Positions 40,348-48,847 are shown, counted from the stretch's first letter. The stretch is DNA of 64,000 bases from Paractinoplanes deccanensis (GCF_016862115.1 NZ_BOMI01000003.1:62001-126000); one strand, 5' to 3'. Made by a program: numbers and translations. Notes: generated by a model from the sequence alone, not told the origin.

Positions 40348-42159
40348 CTACAGCCCCTCGCCCAGGAGATCGGCCAGCCGCGCCCGTCCCTGCTCGGCCA
40401 GCAGCTCGGCCAGCCGCTCGGCGGCATCCGGATCGGCGGCCGCGCTCCGCTGATAGAAGCCGATGGCGAACCGGCGCTCCTCGTGCCGCTCGGCGCTCGC
40501 CTTCAGACGGGCCGTGTCGCCGGGATGGTGGTCGACGAGCGCCTGCCACAGCTCCGGGGGATAGGTGTGATCCCCGCGCGTCGCGTGGACATGCCGGCAG
40601 AGGTAGTCGGCGGCCTGGTACCCGAGGACGTCGCCCATCCCCACGGCGAGCGGGATCAGGCAGCTCGCCACGCCGTGCACCGGCTCGGTGGCGTACTCGA
40701 CGCTGCGCCGCAACCAGTCCTCCGGGGCGACGGCGCGCTCCCGGCTGCTGAGGTAGCCCGGCGCGGCGGCGGCCAAGAAGCCGAGGCTGAGCGGCGCCTG
40801 CGCCCCCAGCAGGCGCGCGTCGAGCGCGGCCGTGATGACCGCCTTGCTGTACGGGTCGTCGGCCAGCTCCCACCGGCGGATCAGCGCGGGGCCGGCGGCC
40901 AGCACCTGCGTCACGCCGGTGTCGCTGGTGTCGACGGCGACCCACAGGCGCGGGTCGTCGTCGCTGAGCTCCTTGGCGCGCTGCCGCTCGGCAGGGGTGA
41001 AGGCGTCCGGGACGTCCACGACATGCCCCAGGCTGAGCATCGCGCTGTCGGTCGTGTACGGCCCGGGCCGGCGCTCCCGCGACGAGGGTGCGCGATGGTC
41101 GCCGGTCGCCAGCGTTCCCGCGACGACGAAGCCCGCGGCGATCGCCCGGCGCACGCGGACGGCCACCGCATGCTGGTCGGGATAGCGCTGGAGGTCGTCC
41201 AGCCACACCACGGTGCGGGGTGCGGGTGCGTCGAGCAACGGATCCAGGGCGGCCATCTCGGCGGGGTGCACGAGCCACCACTCCGGCAGCACCGCGCGCA
41301 CCGCCTCGAACAAGGAACGCGTCTTGCCGGTCGCGGAATTGCCCACCAGGACCACGAGGCCGCCGCGTGCCGAGACCGCGTTCAGGTTGGCCCGCACGGC
41401 CTCGTCGATGTCGCGAGCCACATAGGCCGGCAGATCGTCGCCGTCGGCGTCGGCCTCGATCGACGCGTGGACGCCGAGCAGCCGCGCGCGGGCGTCGCGG
41501 ACCCGCACCGCGCCGGCCGGCTTGTGCAGGTGCGCGGTGCTGACCCGTTCCCAGGCCGCCAGCCACGCTCGCTCCTCGTGGCCGCTCACGTCACAGGCAC
41601 GCAGAAAAGCCACCATCGTGCGGCGGCTGGGCATGGTCTTGCCGAGCAGCAGGTCGCTGAGAGTGCTGGGCGCCAGAACGAAGCGCCGGTCGTCATCGCC
41701 GGGATCCGCGCCCCGGGACCGCGCCAGATCCCGATAGCTGCGTGCTCCCTTGAGATGCCGCAGCCCGTTGGCGAGCTCGGCCGGCGTGTGCACAGAGTCC
41801 GGCGTGGCCGGTTCCGCCGACGCGGACGGCGGCTCCTCGGAGATCTCGCCGACGCCCGCCGGCGCCTCCCTCGAGCGCGGCGTCCTGCCCGACGTCGAGG
41901 CGGCCGCGTTGCGCTTCGCGACCCACTCACCGGGCGAGCCGCCGCACGCCCGCGCGTAGGCCACGGTGAGCTCCTCGGACGGCAGGTGCCAGCCGTCGGC
42001 CGCTTCCGAGATGGCCGGCTTCGAGTAGGAGATCCGCTCGGCCAGCTCGCTGACGCTCAGTCCGGCGGCGACGCGCAGACCGGCCAGCCCCTCCGCGAAC
42101 TCCGCGAACGGGCTGGCCGGGTCGATCTGCCTGCTCGGCCTGCCTCTTCCTCGAGGCAT
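40348..42159 (-). CDS. Double-HTH STAND-like NTPase
   Basis: A 603-residue protein. It has an N-terminal XRE-type HTH (about 16-72, LRVAAGLSVSELAERISYSKPAISEAADG), a Ser/Pro/Glu-rich linker (about 85-122), a second HTH-like domain (about 124-205, YRDLARSRG...LAPSTLSDLLLGKTMPSRRTMVAFLRAC) and a P-loop NTPase with Walker A G273-NSATGKT-R (K279) and Walker B VVWLDDLQRY (D321-D322). A helical C-terminus of about 200 residues follows. The architecture suggests a DNA-binding, NTP-driven switch, as in STAND regulators; the family role is not established. It follows a small membrane-protein gene by 15 nt. Confidence 0.75.
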   Translation of the reverse strand: MPRGRGRPSRQIDPASPFAEFAEGLAGLRVAAGLSVSELAERISYSKPAISEAADGWHLPSEELTVAYARACGGSPGEWVAKRNAAASTSGRTPRSREAPAGVGEISEEPPSASAEPATPDSVHTPAELANGLRHLKGARSYRDLARSRGADPGDDDRRFVLAPSTLSDLLLGKTMPSRRTMVAFLRACDVSGHEERAWLAAWERVSTAHLHKPAGAVRVRDARARLLGVHASIEADADGDDLPAYVARDIDEAVRANLNAVSARGGLVVLVGNSATGKTRSLFEAVRAVLPEWWLVHPAEMAALDPLLDAPAPRTVVWLDDLQRYPDQHAVAVRVRRAIAAGFVVAGTLATGDHRAPSSRERRPGPYTTDSAMLSLGHVVDVPDAFTPAERQRAKELSDDDPRLWVAVDTSDTGVTQVLAAGPALIRRWELADDPYSKAVITAALDARLLGAQAPLSLGFLAAAAPGYLSSRERAVAPEDWLRRSVEYATEPVHGVASCLIPLAVGMGDVLGYQAADYLCRHVHATRGDHTYPPELWQALVDHHPGDTARLKASAERHEERRFAIGFYQRSAAADPDAAERLAELLAEQGRARLADLLGEGL

Positions 42160-42174
42160 GATCGATCTGTCCGC

Positions 42175-42477
42175 TCAGACTGTCCGGAAGGAACGGGGAT
42201 CCCGCGGCTGGGTGAGCCGGCGCGCCATGTCCACGTCACCGATCGCGGCGGCAACCACAAGAAGCGCGACGACAGCCGGGGACAGATCGTGGTAAAGGGC
42301 GATCACCAAGGACGCGATGATCACAATGACGAGGATGCGCACCGCCGGGGTGAGCACCGAGATGGAAAGGCGGCACGAAACCTCGATCGCGCCGATGGCG
42401 GCGGCGGCGAGCACCGCAACGGCGTGGCGTGGATTCGCGGTTCTGGCACGGCGGTGAGTCCGCGGATTCGTGGGCAC
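42175..42477 (-). CDS. Small two-span membrane protein, partner of the NTPase
   Basis: A 100-residue protein with a basic N-terminus and two or three hydrophobic segments (about 18-32, 43-62 and 67-82). GTG 42477 follows AGAGAGGGA by 5 nt. It is first in a two-gene operon with the double-HTH NTPase. No family is recognised; a membrane sensor or effector for the NTPase is a guess from context. Confidence 0.6.
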   Translation of the reverse strand: MPTNPRTHRRARTANPRHAVAVLAAAAIGAIEVSCRLSISVLTPAVRILVIVIIASLVIALYHDLSPAVVALLVVAAAIGDVDMARRLTQPRDPRSFRTV

Positions 42478-42606
42478 GATGGTCCCTCTCTTGAGCGTCG
42501 GTCAGCCCGGACCACGCTTTCACGACCGGCTTGCGACGTTGGCCCGTCCCGATCTTGAGCTGCGTGGTTTCGCCCATGCTCTCCCGTTGAAGTACGGCTG
42601 CGCCAG

Positions 42607-42867
42607 GTTCGGCGTTCAAGAACGAACAACCGAAAAATGCCGGCACCTCCCGCCATGAATATTCGTTTGTTCGCCGCCGTGTCCGGAGGAAGGCCGGCAT
42701 GCGCCGAACACCGAATGCGAAAACGGCATGCGAACAACCGAACAAAACGCCGCCGGCCGCCGGGACCAGCCCTTATCCTCTCCGGCGTCAGGCCGATCTT
42801 CCGGACTTGTTCGGTGGCGATGCCGAACCGGCCGCCGAACTGGTTAGCTGTTCGCACGCCGAACAGC
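42607..42867. repeat. Cluster of TGTTCG/CGAACA motifs
   Basis: Exact hexamers occur at 42623, 42668, 42705, 42731, 42739, 42808, 42849 and 42860 (eight within about 240 bp, both orientations), with further CGAAC/GTTCG pentamers at 42608, 42825 and 42836 and a GTTCAAGAAC palindrome at 42614-42623. The last pair forms a perfect inverted repeat GCTGTTCG-N5-CGAACAGC (42847-42867). This is far above chance and looks like an array of binding sites. Confidence 0.75.
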
Positions 42868-42926
42868 AGTCCCCCGGGCCGCTGTCCGGCGGTTGCGGCG
42901 TCTGGCAGCCCGGACACGCATATCCC

Positions 42927-42970
42927 CCGTGTGGAGGGCCCCCGTTGGCCCGGCGGGCCTCTCCACACGG
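42927..42970 (+). promoter_or_regulatory. Leader hairpin ahead of the GGDEF-EAL gene
   Basis: CCGTGTGGAG (42927-42936) pairs with CTCCACACGG (42961-42970); a further GGCCC/GGGCC block extends the stem past a one-base bulge. A short GTTTT run follows about 10 nt later. It could be an attenuator for the downstream gene or end a transcript. Confidence 0.5.
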
Positions 42971-43098
42971 ACCGCACCCGTTTTGCACCCTTCAACGGGC
43001 GCGTCGGCGGGCGGAAACCTTCAAGGGGTGCCTCTACGGCCCGATCACCGGATATGACCACCCGGCCCGGGTGGCCCGCCCGGATGACCGGAGAACAG

Positions 43099-45828
43099 AT
43101 GGCAGCCAGCTCCGAAGCGCGCCGCTGGTATGCGGCGTGTGCGCTGATCGGCGCGCTCGTCGCCGTCTTCGCGGTGGTTCTCGGCGCCGGCCTCGGCGGT
43201 GACGGGGTCACGAAGGCCGTCTCCGACGTCGGGCTCTGCGCGGTCGCCGTGTGCGGCGCCGTGACCTGCCTGGCGCGGGCGCGCGCCCTGCGCGGCCGGG
43301 CGCGCGCCGGGTGGGCGCTCATCGGGCTCGGCCTGCTCAGCTGGGGCGCCGGCGACGGCGTCTGGAGCGTCCTGGAACTGGCCCGCGGCGAGGACCAGCC
43401 GTTCCCGTCGACCGGCGACATCGGCTACCTCGGCATGACGCTGCTGACGCCGATCGGCCTGCTGGTGCTGCCGAGCCGGGCGCAGGGCGCCGCCAACCGG
43501 TTCCGCAGCGTCATCGACGGGCTCATGATCGCCTGCTCGCTCGTCCTGATCGCCTGGATCTTCGGGATCTCGCCGCTGCTGGAGCAGGGCCGCGACAGCG
43601 GGCTCGCGCTCTACATCGGCCTCGCCTATCCGCTCGGCGACGTCGTGACCATCACGATCGTGCTCTACATGCTCGCCCAGCAGCGCCGCAACGGCCGCAC
43701 CTTCGGCCAGCTCGCGCTCGTCGGCGCCGGCATCTCGGCGTTCGCGGTCTCGGACATCACGTACGGATATCTGAGCCTCACCGACCAGTACAGCTCCGGC
43801 GGACCCACTGACATCGGCTGGTTCGCCGGCTTCGCACTGATCCTGCTCGCCGCCGTCAAACCGCCGGCGCCCGTGCGCGACGGCGAGGCCGGCGACAACG
43901 GGCAGCCCGTCGGCATCCTGCTGCCGTACGTCGCCGTGCTCGCCGCCCTGCTCACCTCGGTCGTCTGGTATGCCAAGACCGGGCACAGCAACCTCTTCGT
44001 CGCCTACACCCGGTCCGCCCTGATTCTGCTGATCGTGGGACGCCAGCTGCTCACCATGCGCGAGAACCGCAACCTCACCCGCACGCTGGAGGCCCGGGTC
44101 GCCGACCGCACCGCCGAGCTCTTCGCGAGCGAGCAGCGGTTCCACGCGCTCGTGCAGCACAGCTCCGACGTCGTCACCGTGGTCAGCCCCGAGGCCGACG
44201 TGCTCTACCAGAGCGAGTCGGTGCAGCGGGTCTTCGGCTATCCGGCGCGCGTGTTCACCGGGCGCCGGCTCACCAAGATGCTCGACCCCGAGTCGGGCAT
44301 CCGGCTCGCCCAGGCGCTGCGGCAGGTGGCCGGCCGGCCGTACGCCACGACCGTCCTGGAACTGGTGGTGCGCCACCACGACGGGCGCGAGCGGCAGGCC
44401 GAGATGACCATCACGAACCTGCTGAGCGACCCGAGCGTCGCCGGCCTGGTGCTCAACACCCGCGACATCAGCGAGCGCAAGGAGCTCCAGGACCAGCTCG
44501 TGCACGAGGCCTACCACGACGCCCTCACCCAGCTCGCCAACCGCGCGCTGTTCCGCGAGCGGGTGAGCGAGGCGCTGCGCGAGCGCGCCGACGGCGGCGA
44601 GGTGACGGTGCTCTTCCTCGACCTGGACGGGTTCAAGGAGGTCAACGACAGCCTCGGGCACCTCGCCGGCGACCAGCTGCTCGTGCAGGTCGCCGACCGG
44701 CTGCGGGCCTCGGTGCGGTCGGCCGACGTGGTGGCGCGGTTCGGCGGCGACGAGTTCGCGGTGCTGATCACGACCGCCCCGGGCGGCGTCCCCGGCGAGG
44801 CCGAGCAGGTCGCCCAGCGGATCATCGAGGCGCTCGACACGCCGTTCGGCAGCGAGAGCCGCGACATCCACGTGCAGGCCAGCATCGGCCTGGCCGCCGC
44901 CGGCATGCTCGCCGACGGCGAGGCGGACGGCGCCGAGCAGCTGATGCGCAACGCCGACCTCGCGATGTACAAGGCCAAGTCGGCCGGCGGCAGCGTCTAC
45001 GCCATGTACGACCCGGAGATGCTCTCCGTCCTGGTGGCCCGCCTCGAGCTCGAGGCCGACCTGCGGCTCGCGCTGGAACGGCAGCAGCTGCGCCTGCACT
45101 ACCAGCCGACGGTCGACCTGGCCACCGGCGAGGTGATCGGCTTCGAGGCGCTGGCCCGCTGGGCGCACCCGTCGCGCGGCCTGATCCCGCCGGCCGAGTT
45201 CATCCCGATCGCCGAGGCGACCGGCCTCATCGTGCCGCTCGGCCGGTGGGTGCTGCGCGAGGCGTGCCGCCAGGCCGTCACGTGGGCGCGCGACGGCGGC
45301 CGGCCGGTGAAGATGGCCGTCAACGTCTCGGTGCGCCAGTTCGACCGGGCCGATCTGGTCGACGTCGTCGCCGGCATCCTCGCCGAGACCGGCATGCCGG
45401 CCGACCGGCTCTGCCTCGAGATGACCGAGAGCGTGCTGATGACCGACACCGACGACAACCTCGAACAGCTCGTACGCCTGAAGGCGCTGGGCGTGACCCT
45501 GGCGATCGACGACTTCGGCACGGGCTACTCGTCGCTGGCCTACCTGCGCCGCTTCCCGGTGGACACGCTGAAGATCGACCGCTCGTTCGTGGAGCGCCTC
45601 GGCGCGCTGACCGACGACACCGCGCTGGCCGACACGATCGTGCAGCTCGGCAAGAGCCTCGGGATGGACACGGTGGCCGAGGGCATCGAGGAGTTCGGCC
45701 AGCTCGCCGCGCTGCGCGAGATGGGCTGCCACTTCGCGCAGGGCTACTACTTCTCGCGCCCGGTCCCCGCCGACGAGGCCGGCCGGCTCCTCACCGAGGG
45801 CGCGGAACCCACCCGTGCTCCTCGCTGA
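43099..45828 (+). CDS. Membrane PAS-GGDEF-EAL c-di-GMP enzyme
   Basis: A 909-residue protein. The N-terminal half (about 10-330) has about nine or ten hydrophobic segments forming a membrane sensor. A PAS domain (about 345-455), a GGDEF domain (about 465-625) and an EAL domain (about 645-890) follow. The cyclase site RFGGDEF is intact near residue 549, the inhibitory I-site RSAD lies five residues before it, and the phosphodiesterase motif EALARW is intact near 683, with DDFGTGYSS and TVAEGIE. Both making and breaking c-di-GMP is possible. ATG 43099 is chosen because GGAG lies 5 nt upstream. It overlaps the next gene by 14 nt. Confidence 0.9.
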   Translation: MAASSEARRWYAACALIGALVAVFAVVLGAGLGGDGVTKAVSDVGLCAVAVCGAVTCLARARALRGRARAGWALIGLGLLSWGAGDGVWSVLELARGEDQPFPSTGDIGYLGMTLLTPIGLLVLPSRAQGAANRFRSVIDGLMIACSLVLIAWIFGISPLLEQGRDSGLALYIGLAYPLGDVVTITIVLYMLAQQRRNGRTFGQLALVGAGISAFAVSDITYGYLSLTDQYSSGGPTDIGWFAGFALILLAAVKPPAPVRDGEAGDNGQPVGILLPYVAVLAALLTSVVWYAKTGHSNLFVAYTRSALILLIVGRQLLTMRENRNLTRTLEARVADRTAELFASEQRFHALVQHSSDVVTVVSPEADVLYQSESVQRVFGYPARVFTGRRLTKMLDPESGIRLAQALRQVAGRPYATTVLELVVRHHDGRERQAEMTITNLLSDPSVAGLVLNTRDISERKELQDQLVHEAYHDALTQLANRALFRERVSEALRERADGGEVTVLFLDLDGFKEVNDSLGHLAGDQLLVQVADRLRASVRSADVVARFGGDEFAVLITTAPGGVPGEAEQVAQRIIEALDTPFGSESRDIHVQASIGLAAAGMLADGEADGAEQLMRNADLAMYKAKSAGGSVYAMYDPEMLSVLVARLELEADLRLALERQQLRLHYQPTVDLATGEVIGFEALARWAHPSRGLIPPAEFIPIAEATGLIVPLGRWVLREACRQAVTWARDGGRPVKMAVNVSVRQFDRADLVDVVAGILAETGMPADRLCLEMTESVLMTDTDDNLEQLVRLKALGVTLAIDDFGTGYSSLAYLRRFPVDTLKIDRSFVERLGALTDDTALADTIVQLGKSLGMDTVAEGIEEFGQLAALREMGCHFAQGYYFSRPVPADEAGRLLTEGAEPTRAPR

Positions 45829-47071
45829 CCGGCATCGCGGCACCCACCGCGCGGCCGGTCCCGGCGGCCTGCGGCGTGCCGGGCGGCTCCGCGAGCTGCT
45901 CGTCACCGGGGTGCTCGACTCGTTCGGCATGGCCCTGGGCTGGACGTTCATCGTGCTCATCGGCACGGCGCGGGGCGGGCTCGGCGAGGCCGCCCTCTAC
46001 AACGCGGCCATGCTGGTGGGCACGGTGCTCTCCGCGCCGGCGGCCGGCTGGCTGTCCAGCCGGCTGAGCGGCCGGCGCCTGCTGCGCACGGCGGCCGCGG
46101 TCGAGCTGCCGATGCGCTTCCTGGTCCTCCTCGGGGTGATCTCCGGGCTGCCGTCGTGGCTGGTGGCGGTCCTCATCGTCGTCATGCACACGGCCGCCTG
46201 GGCCGGTTACGCCGGGCTGCGCGCCGAGGTGACCGCGGTGGACGCCTCGCCGCGCACCATGACCCGCTTCGTGATCTGCATCGTCGGCGTCGAGGCGGCC
46301 GGCACGGCCCTGGCCGCGCTGCTGCCCGTCGGCGCCGACGGCACCCCGACCGGCTGGCTCCGGCACGCCGTCTTCACCGTCTTCCTGGGCACGCTGCTGC
46401 CCGTCATGGTGATCGCCCGCCGGGCCCGGATCGCCCCCTCGGCGTCGGTCTTCGCCCCCTCACCGGCCCGGGGACGGCACGCCCGGCCCGGATGGCGCCT
46501 GCCGATGCCGGGGCTCATGCTCGCCGGCGGCGGCGTCATGCTGGTGGCCGCCGGGCCGTCGCTGCTCGCGGTGCCGGTGACGGAGGAGTTGTACGGCAGC
46601 GGCTGGGTCGCCGGCGCGGCGCTCGCCTTCTGCGCGGGCACGCTGCTCGCCGACAAGGCGATCGGCTGGATGGAGAAGCTGGCCCTGCCGGCCGTGCTGC
46701 GCTGGGCGCTGTGGGGCCTCGGCATGCTCGCGGGCTGGATCCTGGCGCCCCTGTACGCGCCGTTCGTGCTGCTCGCCCAGTTCAGCGCCGGCCTGGCGAC
46801 GACCGCGTTCGAGGGCGACATGGACGCGAAGGTCGCCGCCGAGGCCACCCCCGGCACGCTCACCCGCGACCTGGCCTACAGCGCCTCGGTCCGCGCGCTG
46901 GGCGGCGCGATCGCCGTGCGGGCCCTGCCCATGATGATCGCCGCACCCGCCATCGGCCTCGCCGCGAGCACGAGCGCCCTGGCCCTCGGGGCGATGTCCC
47001 TGATCGCCTGGGCCGGCCTGACGACGATGCCGCACCTGTTCCGCCGGGCCACGGCACCTAGCCGGCCGTGA
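45815..47071 (+). CDS. MFS-like transporter
   Basis: A 418-residue membrane protein with about 11-12 hydrophobic segments and a central cytoplasmic loop (about 200-235), as in the major facilitator superfamily. The loop between spans 2 and 3 reads GWLSSRLSGRRLLR, a variant of the MFS G-x-L-a-D-r-x-G-r-r motif. GTG 45815 lies inside the end of the GGDEF-EAL gene (14-nt overlap), so translation is coupled. Its end overlaps the caspase gene on the other strand by 14 nt. The substrate is unknown. Confidence 0.8.
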   Translation: MLLADRHRGTHRAAGPGGLRRAGRLRELLVTGVLDSFGMALGWTFIVLIGTARGGLGEAALYNAAMLVGTVLSAPAAGWLSSRLSGRRLLRTAAAVELPMRFLVLLGVISGLPSWLVAVLIVVMHTAAWAGYAGLRAEVTAVDASPRTMTRFVICIVGVEAAGTALAALLPVGADGTPTGWLRHAVFTVFLGTLLPVMVIARRARIAPSASVFAPSPARGRHARPGWRLPMPGLMLAGGGVMLVAAGPSLLAVPVTEELYGSGWVAGAALAFCAGTLLADKAIGWMEKLALPAVLRWALWGLGMLAGWILAPLYAPFVLLAQFSAGLATTAFEGDMDAKVAAEATPGTLTRDLAYSASVRALGGAIAVRALPMMIAAPAIGLAASTSALALGAMSLIAWAGLTTMPHLFRRATAPSRP

Positions 47072-48470
47072 TCCGGGCGACGCAGTAGGCATTGCTCACG
47101 TAGACCTGGGACCGGCCGCTGGGGTCGAGCGTGAGAACGTCGCCGCCCGGGGCCATGGAGCCGAAGTCGAGCTGACCGCCGTCGGCCGCGTCGTGCAGGG
47201 TGAACTCGCAGTTGCTGTTGCCCCTGAAGTCGATCACCCGGATGGCGACCTGGGACGGCGCGGCGAAGGCATCGGTGTCGCCGTAGACGGTCTGCACGAA
47301 CGGCAGGGCGACGCTGCCGGCGCCGGACTCCAGGGTGACCAGGCAGCCCGGGTCGTTCACCGACCAGTTGAAGGTGCCGTCGCGCCGTATCTGGTACGAC
47401 ACGGAGCCGTAGACGCCCGTCGGCAGCGGGATCGGCTGGCCCGTGTCGTTGTGCGTCATGCTGACCGTGCAGCCGACGTCGTTGCCCTGGATGTTGTCGC
47501 GGATCCCGAGCCGCCACGGCGACCGCGCCTCGAAGTTGTCGGCGGGCAGCGGGCCGTCCTTGGCCGCCGTCGCGCCCGGATCGTCCGCGCCGTCGAGCAG
47601 CACGGCGGCGACGGCACCGGCGGCCAGCACGACCGTGACCGCGGCCGCGGCGGCCCAGAGCCGGCCGTGCCGCTTCGGCGCGGGTTTCTCCGGCGGCGGC
47701 AGGGGAGGCCGGGTCTCGCCGGTGGGGCGGTTGCTGCGGGCCACGTACAACTCGCCCTGCATCTCGATGTCGCGGCTCGGGGTCTGGTACGGGTTGCGCT
47801 CGCGGACCCGGTCGAAGACGTAGTCGTAGAGCTCGTTCAGCGAGATCCAGCCGTCCTGGTCGCGGTCGGCGTCCCCGGTCTCCAGGCCCTCGACGAGCGC
47901 GGAGGTGAAGACCGACGGGTGGCTCTTGTCGTCGGCGAGGCGGTCGCCCTCGAAGGCGTACTCCATGGCGCTGGAGGCCGTGATGACCGCCCGGCCGCGG
48001 CTGCCGCCCGGGAAGTTGTCGAGGACGTCGACGTCGCCGGCCGCGCGCACCCGCACACCGCGGCTGAACGCGCCGCCGTAGCAGCAGTCGAGCAGCAGCA
48101 CGATGCCGCGGGACCGGCTCGCCCGCATGCAGCGCTGCACGAAGTCGGCCGACACCGCGGTGGAGCCCAGCCTGTTCGGCCGGGTGTTGCGGGTCGCGAA
48201 GAACAGCTCGCCCGACTCGCCCTTGAGCCCGTGGCACGAGAAGTGCAGCAGCAGCACGTCGTCGGGCCGGCTGTCGGCGAACAGGTCCTCGATCTGCTCC
48301 TGGATGACGTACGCCGGCTCGTTGCTCACCACCCGCACGTCGAAGTCGCCGATGCTCGGGTCGCCGAGCACGCGCGCCAGCGCCTCCGCGTCCGCGGCCG
48401 GGGCGAGCAGCCGGCGGAGACCCTCGTGCTCGTACGTGTCGTTCGCGACGATCAGCGCCCGGCGTGTCAT
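47058..48470 (-). CDS. Membrane-anchored caspase-family protease with EF-hand loop
   Basis: A 470-residue protein. The caspase-like domain (about 3-245) has the catalytic dyad H80 (LLHFSCHG) and C130 (LLLDCCYGG). Within it, residues 202-213 (DRDQDGWISLNE) form a canonical Ca-binding EF-hand loop. A Pro-rich stretch (about 255-268) leads to a single span (about 271-292) and a C-terminal domain of about 175 residues with four Cys (VGCTVS, PGCLVT, SNCEFT, AYCVAR) predicted outside the cell. ATG 48470 overlaps the EACC1-like gene by 4 nt. It is likely the effector of a biological-conflict module, triggered by its partner, by Ca or by an external signal. Confidence 0.88.
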   Translation of the reverse strand: MTRRALIVANDTYEHEGLRRLLAPAADAEALARVLGDPSIGDFDVRVVSNEPAYVIQEQIEDLFADSRPDDVLLLHFSCHGLKGESGELFFATRNTRPNRLGSTAVSADFVQRCMRASRSRGIVLLLDCCYGGAFSRGVRVRAAGDVDVLDNFPGGSRGRAVITASSAMEYAFEGDRLADDKSHPSVFTSALVEGLETGDADRDQDGWISLNELYDYVFDRVRERNPYQTPSRDIEMQGELYVARSNRPTGETRPPLPPPEKPAPKRHGRLWAAAAAVTVVLAAGAVAAVLLDGADDPGATAAKDGPLPADNFEARSPWRLGIRDNIQGNDVGCTVSMTHNDTGQPIPLPTGVYGSVSYQIRRDGTFNWSVNDPGCLVTLESGAGSVALPFVQTVYGDTDAFAAPSQVAIRVIDFRGNSNCEFTLHDAADGGQLDFGSMAPGGDVLTLDPSGRSQVYVSNAYCVARITAG

Positions 48471-48847
48471 GTCCCGTGCTTCCTCACGAACAGGTCGATG
48501 AGCCGCTGCTGCTCCGCCTCGGTGACCTCGGAGAGCTCCAGCACGTCGCCGCCGAGCTCGAGCCGCACGGTGCGGCGGGTGCCGTCGCCCCGGCCCAGCC
48601 AGCCGCGCACCACGGTGACGACCTCGCGCAGGCCGGTCGCCGAGTTGCCGAGCATGACCAGCAGCGCGCCGACCGCGCCCACGTCCATCGCGCGGGCACC
48701 GGCCGGGGGCGCCTGGTCGGCCCTCAGCGGCGCCACGTCGTCCACGTCGAGCTGCCGGAGCTGATCGCGCACCTGCCCGGTGAGCAGGTCGAGGCGTTCC
48801 GCGTCCGCGCCGTCCTCGCCCAGGTAGAGCCGCAAGTCCTCCGCCAC
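48467..48847 (-). CDS. EACC1-like effector-associated protein
   Basis: A 126-residue protein resembling effector-associated constant component 1, the small protein coded next to caspase, TIR and other effectors in actinobacterial conflict systems. It has an N-terminal alpha/beta part, a hydrophobic helix in VGAVGALLVMLGNSATGLREVVTVVRGWLGRG (about 57-87), strands RRTVRLELGGDVLELSEVT and a final helix. GTG 48847 follows GGAGG by 6 nt. Its stop overlaps the caspase start (ATGA), so the two are made together. The family assignment rests on length, pattern and context. Confidence 0.7.
   Translation of the reverse strand: MAEDLRLYLGEDGADAERLDLLTGQVRDQLRQLDVDDVAPLRADQAPPAGARAMDVGAVGALLVMLGNSATGLREVVTVVRGWLGRGDGTRRTVRLELGGDVLELSEVTEAEQQRLIDLFVRKHGT

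Larger units (their letters stand above)
42478..43098. promoter_or_regulatory. Long divergent control region between the NTPase operon and the GGDEF-EAL gene
   Basis: About 620 bp without a credible gene; the frame that enters the GGDEF gene is open but has non-actinobacterial codon use and no start signal before 43099. It contains a dense TGTTCG/CGAACA cluster (42607-42867), a hairpin at 42927-42970, and a complementary pair GCACCC (about 42981) / GGGTGC (about 43026) closer to the gene. Confidence 0.65.

Noticed and set aside
42637..43098. N-terminal extension of the GGDEF-EAL protein by about 154 residues
   Set aside because: The frame is open, but the sequence is Arg/Pro-rich without a fold, overlaps the CGAACA motif array, and there is a good RBS and start at 43099.
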